Shown piece after piece: positions 45,236 to 53,758 of a DNA stretch of 64,000 bases (its first letter is position 1; each line of letters opens with the position of its first letter). The notes beneath the pieces are model-generated. The model was given only the letters and a program-made list of their open reading frames with translations. It had not been told where the DNA came from and searched no databases. The translations under genes and the position numbers were made by a program. Source of the DNA: Bacillota bacterium (lineage in GTDB: Bacteria; Bacillota; Clostridia; Lachnospirales; Lachnospiraceae); assembly GCA_023439505.1 (NCBI GenBank), contig JAEXNR010000014.1, positions 58,833-122,832 on the forward strand, written 5' to 3'.

Positions 45236-46780
45236 TTAACCAAGTAATCTGGCTCCGATATAAGTAATCACACCTACCATCAAGACGAATAATACAAAAT
45301 ATTTAATGGTTCCTTTTAACAGCACACTTTCTTTTCCCTGCAACCCTACAGAAGCTACTGCGACTGCAATACTCTGGGGTGAGATCATCTTAGCCATTAC
45401 GGCACCCGCCGTATTCGATGCGGTAATCCATAATTCATTCAGATGAAGAGCGGTTGATGTCTCGGCCTGCAATCCTCCGAATAATACACTGGCTGAGGTA
45501 CCGCTTCCTGTTACGAAGGTCCCGATTGCTCCCAGTAATGGTGCAAATATTGGATAAAAGGATCCGGTTACCGTAACAAACATCATGGAAATGGTACTGA
45601 TCATTCCACTGTAACCCATAAGTTTTGCTGTTGCCATAATGCAGATGATGGTAATCATTGTTTTGTACATCTGTACATTGGTCTTTATGAAAATCTTTAT
45701 CATCTCACTCAGTCTGGCTCCCTGTAATGCACCGCCAATGAGAGCCGACAGAATAATCCAAACACCGGGGGTAGTTAACCAGGAAAATACATAAGCACTT
45801 GCTCCCTCACCCGTATAGATATTCACCGAAGTCTTCACCACAGAGAGAAGTTCATTCAACGGGGCAATGAGCTTTGATGTAGCCAGCAAAAATATAAAAA
45901 TCATGAGGAATGGGCTCCAGGCTTTCAAGCCTTCTTTCACGGAAATCTTCTCGCCGGTATTGCTTTCAATACGAAATTGCGGATCTACTTTTTTCTTCTT
46001 ACCAAGCACCTTTGCAGCTGCAATGGTACATAACATGGAGAATACGGATCCGATCACGCTTGGCAGTTCAGCACCAAGGTATCTTCCAACGATATATTCG
46101 GGAATTAAAAAAGATACGCCGGATATCAGTGTAATCAGTCCGATTCCTTTAAACGCTTTCTTAGATTTTCCGGTTAAGTAAACAAGAATAAATGGCGTCA
46201 GGATAATAAATGGTGCTAACAAAATAATCGTATTGGAAGTCAGTCCTATCACATCCAAGCCGGTAATCTTCGCAAGTGTTGTCGTCGGAATACCGATGGA
46301 CCCAAACGCGGTTGGTGTTGCATTTGCAATCAGACACACAATAGCTGCAAAAACCGGGTCAAATCCAAGTCCCCATAGCATGCTTGCCGGAATTGCAACC
46401 GCCGTACCAAAGCCAGCCATACCTTCCATAAATCCACCAAATCCCCAGGCAATAATCAGTACCAAAATTCGTTTGTCCGTAGTAACGCTGGCAAGCATTT
46501 TTTTAATTACTTCCATTTTTCCTGTTGCTACGCATACGTTGTAAGTAAAAATCGCTGCTATAATAACAATAATAATTGGCCATAATGCCAATGCACCACC
46601 TTCCACAATCGCACTTGCGCTATTGATAAGCGGCATTTTCCAAACAAAAATTGCTTCTGCCAGTGCAATTACCAACGCAATGGCACATGCCTTAAACCCC
46701 GGAATCTTTAAAGCGGTCAATGCAATAATGAGCCAGATGATGGGCATTAATGCTAAAACAAATTCAATTGTCATTTTCAT
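45236..46780 (-). CDS. lldP: L-lactate permease
   Basis: 514-residue LctP/LldP family symporter with about 12-14 membrane helices. Recognised from the EGMAGFGTAVAIPASML, ATPTAFGSIGIPTTTLAKITG and LLGAIGTFVTGSGTSASVLFGG blocks that line the substrate path. Should import lactate (or glycolate) with a cation. It is the first gene of the lactate operon and has a roughly 360-base leader from a consensus promoter that carries two FadR-type operators. AGAAGGGAAG is the ribosome site. Confidence 0.94.
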   Translation of the reverse strand: MKMTIEFVLALMPIIWLIIALTALKIPGFKACAIALVIALAEAIFVWKMPLINSASAIVEGGALALWPIIIVIIAAIFTYNVCVATGKMEVIKKMLASVTTDKRILVLIIAWGFGGFMEGMAGFGTAVAIPASMLWGLGFDPVFAAIVCLIANATPTAFGSIGIPTTTLAKITGLDVIGLTSNTIILLAPFIILTPFILVYLTGKSKKAFKGIGLITLISGVSFLIPEYIVGRYLGAELPSVIGSVFSMLCTIAAAKVLGKKKKVDPQFRIESNTGEKISVKEGLKAWSPFLMIFIFLLATSKLIAPLNELLSVVKTSVNIYTGEGASAYVFSWLTTPGVWIILSALIGGALQGARLSEMIKIFIKTNVQMYKTMITIICIMATAKLMGYSGMISTISMMFVTVTGSFYPIFAPLLGAIGTFVTGSGTSASVLFGGLQAETSTALHLNELWITASNTAGAVMAKMISPQSIAVAVASVGLQGKESVLLKGTIKYFVLFVLMVGVITYIGARLLG

Positions 46781-46954
46781 GGTTTTCTTCCCTTCTCTTT
46801 GTTTACATCAGACATTTTGTTGCTTTTCTCCCCATACATGTATTGTTGATAGCGTCCACGCGTACAACTTGCTTGCACGCATAAATTCAACGTGTGAATT
46901 AGTTCTTCATACTTCACACTATTTCCTGTTTTCTTACTTAATGTGTAACTTAAT

Positions 46955-46977
46955 TTAAATTGGTACTACCAATTTAA
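46955..46977 (-). promoter_or_regulatory. Second FadR/LldR-type operator in the lactate operon leader
   Basis: AATTGGTACTACCAATT forms the core of a 23-bp perfect odd palindrome centred at 46966. It matches the TTGGT-N3-ACCAA pattern of the PdhR/LldR branch of GntR regulators. It lies inside the transcribed leader, 165 bp from the promoter-proximal copy. Confidence 0.72.
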
Positions 46978-47122
46978 GGGCAAAAAAAGAAGCGTTGCTT
47001 AATCTGCATCATAAATACTTACGAAATAGGGTACCCGGTTATCTTTATGAGATAAACTAAATATTCCATCAAGTAGTTAGTACAAGAGTTAAACAACACT
47101 CCATTTCTATCAATCCCTATCG

Positions 47123-47178
47123 AATTGGTAGGACCACTTTTGTTACTTCATTATACTTTTCATTTATCAAAGTGTCAA
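47123..47178 (-). promoter_or_regulatory. Lactate operon promoter with operator at the start site
   Basis: On the minus strand TTGACA (47178-47173), a 17-base spacer and TATAAT (47155-47150) give a fully consensus sigma-A promoter. The operator AATTGGTaggACCActT (47123-47139) begins just past the predicted start site. The adjacent FadR-family protein is the likely repressor, possibly looping to the second operator. Confidence 0.75.
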
Positions 47179-47229
47179 CAAACGTCTTTTTTTTCACAAG
47201 AGATCAAAATATAAAATTGTAAATTATCG

Positions 47230-47940
47230 TTATTCCACAAAGGATGCTTCGTTTCTTCTCAGCTTTTCGTCAACTATACCAAAATGCTGATTGATTGCTT
47301 TATTTGCCAGAATCTTATCTCTGGTAATAATACTTCTTACCATATTATTATGTGCATCGAGTAAGATTTCTCTACTGTCCTCTGAGCTTAGGATTTCCCT
47401 TCTCAAGTCAACAATAAACTGATCCAAAACCTCGGAAAGTGCTTCCAAAATGTCAATAATCAACATATTTCTGGAGGCCAGCGCTATGTTATAATGAAGT
47501 TTTTTATCCAAAATAACATTATTTTCCTCAGATTGATGTTCCAGCTGTGTCAATATTTTATCAAGCTGCTGGACCTCCTTGTCTGTAATATTATCGATCG
47601 CCAAAAGAATTGCCTGAAGTTCGAGGCCACGCCGTAACTGGCTGATCTGTTTATAATCGATCTGATTTAATAAGAACATCATAGACATTGACTCCACCAG
47701 ATTATTTTCAAAGTTACCGACCAGATAATTACCGGCACCCTGTTGACTGGATATCACCCCCATAATATCCAGTGTTCTGATTGCCTCACGGACAGAATTA
47801 CGGCTCACCCCCAATTCACTTGATAATTCCCTTTCAGCAGGAAGTTTACCGCCAAGGGTAAGTTTCCCCATCCGAATCTCGTTTTTAATATAATCAATTA
47901 CCCTCGTATAAGATTTTTTATGTAAGCCTTTGTCATCCAT
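47230..47940 (-). CDS. FadR/LldR-type GntR-family regulator of lactate genes
   Basis: 236 residues. A winged helix at about 8-75 (AERELSSELGVSRNSVREAI, RTLDIMGVISSQQGAGNYLV) is followed by an all-helical FCD effector domain with metal/ligand-binding histidines in DKKLHYNIALAS and LLDAHNNMVRSI. This is the LldR/PdhR/FadR group that responds to organic acids. It is located directly upstream of the lactate operon, on the same strand, and palindromes of the expected class flank the operon promoter. Lactate as effector is inferred. Confidence 0.92.
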   Translation of the reverse strand: MDDKGLHKKSYTRVIDYIKNEIRMGKLTLGGKLPAERELSSELGVSRNSVREAIRTLDIMGVISSQQGAGNYLVGNFENNLVESMSMMFLLNQIDYKQISQLRRGLELQAILLAIDNITDKEVQQLDKILTQLEHQSEENNVILDKKLHYNIALASRNMLIIDILEALSEVLDQFIVDLRREILSSEDSREILLDAHNNMVRSIITRDKILANKAINQHFGIVDEKLRRNEASFVE

Positions 47941-48076
47941 TCATTTTCTCCTTGTATCAATCATTATATTTGAATACACTTTTTTGGTAATCACCTTTGA
48001 TCAAAGGTAATCTTTGAGGATCTTTTCTGATCAGTATTACCATCAACCCAATCATGTATGTATCACTTTTGCGCCT

Positions 48077-48117
48077 CAGGCTTCCCATCCTTACCTGATC
48101 GGTGCGAGGGAAGCCTG
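48077..48117. terminator. Hairpin downstream of the NAD-dependent LDH gene
   Basis: CAGGCTTCCC (48077-48086) pairs perfectly with GGGAAGCCTG (48108-48117) across a 21-base loop, 27 bases past the LDH stop. There is no T-run, so strength is uncertain. Confidence 0.5.
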
Positions 48118-48143
48118 ATTATGATTGATATTGTGTTATCTGA

Positions 48144-49097
48144 TTATAATTGTGATATCTTGTTGCAATACTCCCGTAATACGGAAACGGACGCCTTAAA
48201 CTTCTCCAATTCTTCCGGCGTCATATGAATTTCAAGCAGATCGGTTGCCCCTGTTCTGTTTAGAATAGCCGGAATGCCTGCAAATACCCCTTCTTCTCCA
48301 TATTCCCCTTCCAGCAAAGTAGAAACCGGAATAATTCTATTCTCATCATATAAAATAGATTTGATAATTCCCACACAGGCCGTTGCTATCCCATAGTAGG
48401 TGGTGCCTTTCCGGTTAAAAATCTCCCAGCCTTCTCTTGTGGTTTTCTTTACAAGCTCATCCAGATCCACATCACCGATGAGATCCTTATTATCATTGAT
48501 GACATCATAAAATGGTTTACCTGCAATGGTCACGGTTGACCAGGGAACCATCTGGGAGTCTCCATGTTCCCCTAAGGAATATGCATAGACACTTCTTGGA
48601 TCAATCCCAACCATTTCGGCAATAAAGTTTTGAAGTCGGGAAGAGTCCAATGCCGTCCCTGTTCCGATTACCTGATTTTTAGGAAGTCCTGACAACTGGT
48701 GTACATAATATGCAATAACATCTACAGGGTTGGACACAACGATGAATATGCCGTCAAATCCACTGGCCATGACAGGCTCAACGATTGATTTCACAATTTT
48801 TGCACTGGTTTCGAGGGAGTCCAGCCTCGTTTCTCCCGGCTTTGGGGGTGCTCCTGCAGTAATTACAATGATATCCACATCACCGCAATCCGCATAAGTA
48901 CCGGTATTAACTTTTACATTTCTCTCCAGATATTGAATGGTATCTCTTAGATCCAGTACTTCTCCCAGTGCTCTTTCTTTATTAATATCAATCATGAGTA
49001 TTTCATCACATACGCCCTGGGTGACCAGACTAAACGCAGTAGACGAGCCGACAAGGCCACATCCCACCACTGCTATTTTTGATTTTTTAATTAACAT
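48144..49097 (-). CDS. ldh: L-lactate dehydrogenase-family enzyme with altered specificity loop
   Basis: 317-residue NAD-dependent LDH/MDH-family enzyme. The Rossmann start is AVVGCGLVGSSTAFSL with DIN as the NAD-selecting acidic residue. Catalytic residues are present: Arg in the GETR loop, Asp/Arg region near VSNPVDV, and His in SLGEHGDSQM. The specificity loop reads TAGAPPKPGETR, where lactate dehydrogenases normally have Gln (AGANQKPGETR) at the position equivalent to Gln102; Pro here is unusual. The protein may still reduce pyruvate or prefer another 2-oxo acid. It sits next to the lactate operon but appears to be a separate transcript. Confidence 0.85.
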   Translation of the reverse strand: MLIKKSKIAVVGCGLVGSSTAFSLVTQGVCDEILMIDINKERALGEVLDLRDTIQYLERNVKVNTGTYADCGDVDIIVITAGAPPKPGETRLDSLETSAKIVKSIVEPVMASGFDGIFIVVSNPVDVIAYYVHQLSGLPKNQVIGTGTALDSSRLQNFIAEMVGIDPRSVYAYSLGEHGDSQMVPWSTVTIAGKPFYDVINDNKDLIGDVDLDELVKKTTREGWEIFNRKGTTYYGIATACVGIIKSILYDENRIIPVSTLLEGEYGEEGVFAGIPAILNRTGATDLLEIHMTPEELEKFKASVSVLREYCNKISQL

Positions 49098-49174
49098 ATT
49101 CGATCCTTTCTGATTTAAACTATTCTTATAATGTTTGTCCCAGTAAAATCAACGAACTGCTTACTTTCAGCTTC

Positions 49175-50059
49175 CTAGAATTCTTCGTATACTTTTTTTA
49201 TTTCTGAAAGATCAATTTTCTTCATATCAAGAAATGCTTCCATCACTTTTTTTCTCTTTTGAGAGTTTTCATCCTTTAACATCTCATTTAGAATTATGGG
49301 CGAAATCTGCCAGGATACCCCATACTTATCTTTTAACCAACCGCATTGCTCCGCTTGTGGATCAGCTGAGAGCTTGTCCCAATAATAATCCATCTCCTCC
49401 TGTGTATCACAGTTCACAATAAATGATATTGCTTCATTAAATGTGAAGTCATGGTCATACGCACTGTCCATTGCTGCAAAATCAATCTTCTCCAAAGTGA
49501 CCTCAGCATGTTGAATGGTACCCGGCAGGTCATATTCCAAGCCGTCCCCATATCGTAAAATACCACGCTGAGAAGAATCATGAAATATGGAAGTGTAGAA
49601 TCCCATTGCTTCTTCACAACGTCCGCAGTTGTCACCGACAAACATCAGTGTCGGAGTGAATTTCTGCTTGCGCTCTCCTTCCTTTTGCAGCATAATCTGC
49701 CAATTTACACCGAACTTATCACTTAGCCATCCGTATCTCGGACTAAAGGGATAGGAATCCAGTTCCATTAAAACTCTGCCGGCTTCTCCAAGCTCTTTCC
49801 ACAGGAAATCAACTTCTTCTATAGAAGTACAGGCGATCAAAAAGGAGACGGCGGGTGTAAAGTGGAAATAAGGACCTGCTGAGAGCAACATGAACTGCAT
49901 ACCTTCCAGTTCAATTGTCACCATATCTACCGTGCCCGATGGCGTATCCTGGAGCACCGTCAGGTCCAGAAATCTGGTATTAGGAAAAAGAGACATGTAA
50001 AATTCAGCTGCTTCGGTTGCTTCCTTGTTAAACCATAAGTGTGGAATAATTTTTTGCAT
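49175..50059 (-). CDS. Tandem PhnB/VOC-family protein
   Basis: About 294 residues built from two copies of the 3-demethylubiquinone-methyltransferase-like VOC/PhnB domain: HLWFNKEATEAAEFYMSLFP starts the first, and TPTLMFVGDNCGRCEEAM the second. Each ends with a DKFGVNWQIM or DKYGVSWQISP strand. Fold suggests a cytosolic binding protein or non-heme metal enzyme; function unknown. The start is at the second of two close ATGs, eight bases after AAGGAGG. Monocistronic. Confidence 0.87.
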   Translation of the reverse strand: MQKIIPHLWFNKEATEAAEFYMSLFPNTRFLDLTVLQDTPSGTVDMVTIELEGMQFMLLSAGPYFHFTPAVSFLIACTSIEEVDFLWKELGEAGRVLMELDSYPFSPRYGWLSDKFGVNWQIMLQKEGERKQKFTPTLMFVGDNCGRCEEAMGFYTSIFHDSSQRGILRYGDGLEYDLPGTIQHAEVTLEKIDFAAMDSAYDHDFTFNEAISFIVNCDTQEEMDYYWDKLSADPQAEQCGWLKDKYGVSWQISPIILNEMLKDENSQKRKKVMEAFLDMKKIDLSEIKKVYEEF

Positions 50060-50413
50060 GTTTTTCATCCTCCTTACATATTTTTTATTCTGATGTTTTA
50101 TTAATATCAAATTTTACCATAGCAATTTCTCTGATCTACTCCTATTGTATCATAAGTATCACAAAGATCAAAGATCGCTTCCATATTTCCTTGGATCATG
50201 GTAAAAAAGATGGCGCATTTTATCAAAATTCTAATATGATATGAGTGTAAGATTATCATTTTGGAATCTTTACTTGTCACCTGGTTTGCGTTATACTGTT
50301 TTGGTACATAATAAAATCATTTCATTTTGTTATCTCAATCCTCTGCTATTTCGGGGTTTTTACTTATATTTTGACAAGCATCTAAATTATTTCATTGAAA
50401 GTGAGGATTTAAA
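50060..50413. other. Divergent promoter region ahead of ddl
   Basis: About 350 bases between the leftward VOC gene and rightward ddl. The best rightward promoter is TTTACT-17-TATACT with its -10 at 50292-50297; a TTGACA at 50373 lacks a good -10. No hairpin, riboswitch or small gene was recognised. Confidence 0.3.
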
Positions 50414-51448
50414 ATGAATATTGTTGTTTTAGCAGGCGGTACCAGTACAGAAAGAGATGTTTCCTTAAGTACAGGAACCATGATTTATCGGGCATTAAAG
50501 CACAAAGGACATAATGCTATGCTACTGGATGTATTTCTCGGATATGACGGTGAAACTGCCAATGTATTTGATATAGAGAAGGATTGGACCGCCAATCTAA
50601 GCTCCGTTAAGGAGAATAATCCGGATATTGAGCAGATCCTGGCGCTGAGAAAAGGTCCATCAAAAAGTTTCTTTGGCCCCGGTGTTATTGATATTTGCAG
50701 CCTTTCGGACATTGTGTTTCTTGCATTACACGGGGAAAACGGAGAAGATGGCAAGATTCAGGCAACCTTTGACCTCATGGGAATCAAGTATACCGGAACT
50801 GATTATACCAGCAGTGCCATCTCCATGGACAAATCCATCAGTAAAGAAATCTTTGCTTATTATCATATTCCCACGCCACAAGGAATTCATGTATGGAAAG
50901 GAGAATCTTTTGACTGGAATCTATATCCCTGCATCGTAAAGGTATGCAATGGCGGATCCAGTGTGGGTGTCTCCATTGCCAATTCTCAGGAAGAAATGGA
51001 TCACTGCCTTACCACTGCATTTACATATGGAAATGATGTTGTGATTGAACAGTTTATTAGGGGACGGGAATTCTCCATCGGAGTAATTGACGGTAAAGCC
51101 CTGCCCATCATTGAGATCGCTCCTCTCGTGGGCTTTTATGATTATAAAAATAAATACCAGGCCGGAAGTTCTGTTGAGACCTGTCCTGCCGGGCTTGATG
51201 CAGAGTTAACCTGCCGGATGCAAAAAACCGCAGAAGAAGTATTTACTGCTCTTCGCTTAAAAACTTACGCCAGAATGGACTTTATGTTAAATGAGAACAA
51301 TGAATTCTTCTGTCTGGAAGCAAACACGTTACCCGGAATGACACCAACCTCTCTTCTTCCGCAGGAGGCAGCTGCTATCGGAATGGATTTTGAGTCGTTA
51401 TGTGAGAAAATAATAGCTATATCTTTAAAAAAATACGATACGGTTTAA
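50414..51448 (+). CDS. ddl: D-alanine--D-alanine ligase
   Basis: 344-residue ATP-grasp enzyme that makes D-Ala-D-Ala for peptidoglycan. The N-terminal AGGTSTERDVSLSTG, the ALHGENGEDGKIQATFD loop with the substrate-binding Glu, KVCNGGSSVGVS and the C-terminal EANTLPGMTPTSLLPQ blocks are all present. GAGGATTTAAA precedes the ATG. It is followed after 16 bases by murF, which uses its product directly; a ddl-murF operon is usual in many bacteria. The terminal-residue specificity (D-Ala versus D-Lac or D-Ser) cannot be decided by eye. Confidence 0.94.
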   Translation: MNIVVLAGGTSTERDVSLSTGTMIYRALKHKGHNAMLLDVFLGYDGETANVFDIEKDWTANLSSVKENNPDIEQILALRKGPSKSFFGPGVIDICSLSDIVFLALHGENGEDGKIQATFDLMGIKYTGTDYTSSAISMDKSISKEIFAYYHIPTPQGIHVWKGESFDWNLYPCIVKVCNGGSSVGVSIANSQEEMDHCLTTAFTYGNDVVIEQFIRGREFSIGVIDGKALPIIEIAPLVGFYDYKNKYQAGSSVETCPAGLDAELTCRMQKTAEEVFTALRLKTYARMDFMLNENNEFFCLEANTLPGMTPTSLLPQEAAAIGMDFESLCEKIIAISLKKYDTV

Positions 51449-51464
51449 CCCGGAGGTAAATTCG

Positions 51465-52880
51465 ATGAAAAATATGACATTACTTCAAATTGCAAAAGCT
51501 TGCAGCGGTCAGCTTAATTGTGATGAACTTCAAGACCAAAGGGAAGTCCAAAGTGTGGTGTTGGATTCAAGGAGGGCTGAACAGGACTGCCTTTTTATTG
51601 CAACCGTTGGTGAACGCGTGGATGGACATGATTTTATCGATCAGGTTTTTGATAAGGGTGCTCTTGCAGTGATCTGTGAAAAAGCACCTGCATCAGCCAG
51701 AGGACCCTACATACTCGTTGAAAATAGTTTCGCTGCTTTGAAGGATATTGCAACATGGTACAGGATGCAGCTTGATCTTAAGGTTGTGGGAATTACAGGA
51801 AGCGTCGGCAAAACCTCCACCAAAGAATTTATCAGCAGCGTTCTTTCCCAAAAATATCATGTTCTGAAAACCGAAGGAAATTTTAATAATGAGATTGGAA
51901 TGCCCTTAACAATATTAAAAATACGTGACGAACACCAGATAGCTGTTTTAGAAATGGGAATCAGCGATTTTGGTGAAATGCACAGGCTGAGTGAGATTGC
52001 GAAGCCGGACATCTGTGTTATTACCAATATCGGACAATGCCATCTTGAGAATCTGGGATCCAGAGAAGGTATCTTAAAAGCTAAAACTGAGATTTTTGAT
52101 TTTATGTCCGATGATGGTGCGGTGTGTATCAACGGCGATGATGATTTGCTGGCGACGATAAGGGAAGTCAAGGGCAGACAGCCGCTCCGGTTTGGATTTC
52201 GTACTTCCAATGATTTCTTTGCATCTGATATTATAACCCACGGTTTGTTTGGCAGCAGTTGTAACATACGCACCAATTACGGTGGTGTTTTTCCTGCTGA
52301 TGTGCCTCTGCCTGGCGGGCATATGGTGCTAAACGCCCTTGCCGCCACCGCAGTCGGCAGTCTATTGGGTGTCTCAGAAGATGCCATAAGGGAAGGAATC
52401 AAAAGAGTATTGCCTGTCGGCGGCCGAAGCAATATTATTGCAAGAGAACAGCTTACCATTATTGACGACTGTTATAATGCCAATCCGGTTTCCATGAAAG
52501 CTGCCATTGATTTACTTAAAATGGCAGATACGAATAAGGTTGCCATTCTCGGGGATATGTTCGAACTTGGCAGCAGGGAGAAGGAGCTTCACCGGGACGT
52601 TGGCGCTTATGCCGCATCGGGAGGACTTCACCTGATTATATGTGTCGGCACACTTTCCTATCACATGTATGAGGGGGCGGATGAAATTCTTCGAAGCTGT
52701 TCCCTGGAAGATGAAAAATCCGATACGCTGCTATACTATTTTGAAACAAGGGATGAATTAATCAAGGCATTGCCAAATTTGATTCATTCGCAGGATACTG
52801 TGCTGATCAAGGCATCCCACGGAATGGCCTTTGAAATTGTAGTAAACAGTCTTCTTTCCTCAGATTCCTTTATAAAATAA
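51465..52880 (+). CDS. murF: UDP-MurNAc-tripeptide--D-Ala-D-Ala ligase MurF
   Basis: 471-residue Mur ligase that adds D-Ala-D-Ala to the UDP-MurNAc tripeptide in the cytoplasm. The N-terminal domain (about 25-85) has VVLDSRRAEQDCLFIA; the ATPase P-loop is GITGSVGKTSTKEFI near residue 110; NFNNEIGMPLTIL and DDCYNANPVSMKAA are diagnostic for MurF. GGAGG lies eight bases upstream of the ATG. Co-transcribed with ddl. Both provide cell-wall precursor assembly. Confidence 0.95.
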   Translation: MKNMTLLQIAKACSGQLNCDELQDQREVQSVVLDSRRAEQDCLFIATVGERVDGHDFIDQVFDKGALAVICEKAPASARGPYILVENSFAALKDIATWYRMQLDLKVVGITGSVGKTSTKEFISSVLSQKYHVLKTEGNFNNEIGMPLTILKIRDEHQIAVLEMGISDFGEMHRLSEIAKPDICVITNIGQCHLENLGSREGILKAKTEIFDFMSDDGAVCINGDDDLLATIREVKGRQPLRFGFRTSNDFFASDIITHGLFGSSCNIRTNYGGVFPADVPLPGGHMVLNALAATAVGSLLGVSEDAIREGIKRVLPVGGRSNIIAREQLTIIDDCYNANPVSMKAAIDLLKMADTNKVAILGDMFELGSREKELHRDVGAYAASGGLHLIICVGTLSYHMYEGADEILRSCSLEDEKSDTLLYYFETRDELIKALPNLIHSQDTVLIKASHGMAFEIVVNSLLSSDSFIK

Positions 52881-52890
52881 ATAAAAAAAT

Positions 52891-52959
52891 GAAAGCGAAC
52901 CACTGCACTCTTCTGCCCATATTTACAGGGCCTAAGGAAGATGCCGGGGATTCGCTTTC
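52891..52959 (+). terminator. Stem-loop after murF
   Basis: GAAAGCGAA (52891-52899) pairs with TTCGCTTTC (52951-52959), with a structured loop of about 50 bases between. It closes the ddl-murF unit; the T-run is weak (CCTTATATT). Confidence 0.45.
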
Positions 52960-53039
52960 CTTATATTACCTTTTAATCTATAACAACTTTATTTTTTATG
53001 CATATCATAACCTTAGCACGAAAAAAGCGGAGGTTCATC

Positions 53040-53663
53040 ATGCATATTATATCAACCTTTCTATTCGCCCTTTCTTCCAGCTGTGACAGTATTATCGTAG
53101 GTTTAAGCTACGGGGCAAAAAATGTGAGAATAAATTTTCTTAATAATACAATCATTGCAGTGATATCCGGATTTGGCACCTTATTATCCATGTCCTGCGG
53201 TTCCTTATTCCTTCAAATTCTCCCACAAAGTATCACAGATATTCTTGGCAGTATCATATTAATTTTCCTGGGATCCTTTCTGCTCGCAAGGCACATGCGC
53301 AGAAAAATCAGAGTGAATTCAAAGGATGTCGGCTCTCATTTATCAGAATTGGATCGTTATGAAAACACCCTTCGTACTCCGGAAATCATTGACCGCAACC
53401 TCTCAAAAACCATAGAATCGAAAGAAACCATATTACTTGGTGTAATTCTTTGTTTGAACAATATAGGTCTTGGAATTGGCGCCAGTATGACGGGATTAAA
53501 TATCTTTCTCACTTCTTTTCTATCCTTTATGTTCTGTCTGCTGTTAATTCCCCTGGGATTTAAGATTGGTACCCATATCTTTTCCGACCGGCTATCGGGA
53601 TTTTCAGAGGTTTTCTCCATAATTATCATTATTATACTCGGAATTTATGAACTTTTTGTATAG
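53040..53663 (+). CDS. ytaF: Sporulation membrane protein YtaF (MntP-like)
   Basis: 207-residue membrane protein with about six helices in two halves, of the YtaF/MntP (DUF204) group. Each half has the acidic or aspartate-containing helix typical of the family: FALSSSCDSIIVGLSYGAKN near the N terminus and LCLNNIGLGIGASMTG in the second half. The Asn in the latter replaces the Asp of manganese exporters. YtaF is conserved in spore formers. The start is the ATG with GGAGG eight bases upstream. A charged loop of about 55 residues separates the halves. Confidence 0.87.
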   Translation: MHIISTFLFALSSSCDSIIVGLSYGAKNVRINFLNNTIIAVISGFGTLLSMSCGSLFLQILPQSITDILGSIILIFLGSFLLARHMRRKIRVNSKDVGSHLSELDRYENTLRTPEIIDRNLSKTIESKETILLGVILCLNNIGLGIGASMTGLNIFLTSFLSFMFCLLLIPLGFKIGTHIFSDRLSGFSEVFSIIIIIILGIYELFV

Positions 53664-53758
53664 CAGGTACCCTGCCGTTGTGTTACATATCCTTTAAGTT
53701 TCTTCTCTGCTTAAATCAAAACCCAATTATCATTATAAAACCTGATTTTACAGGAAGG

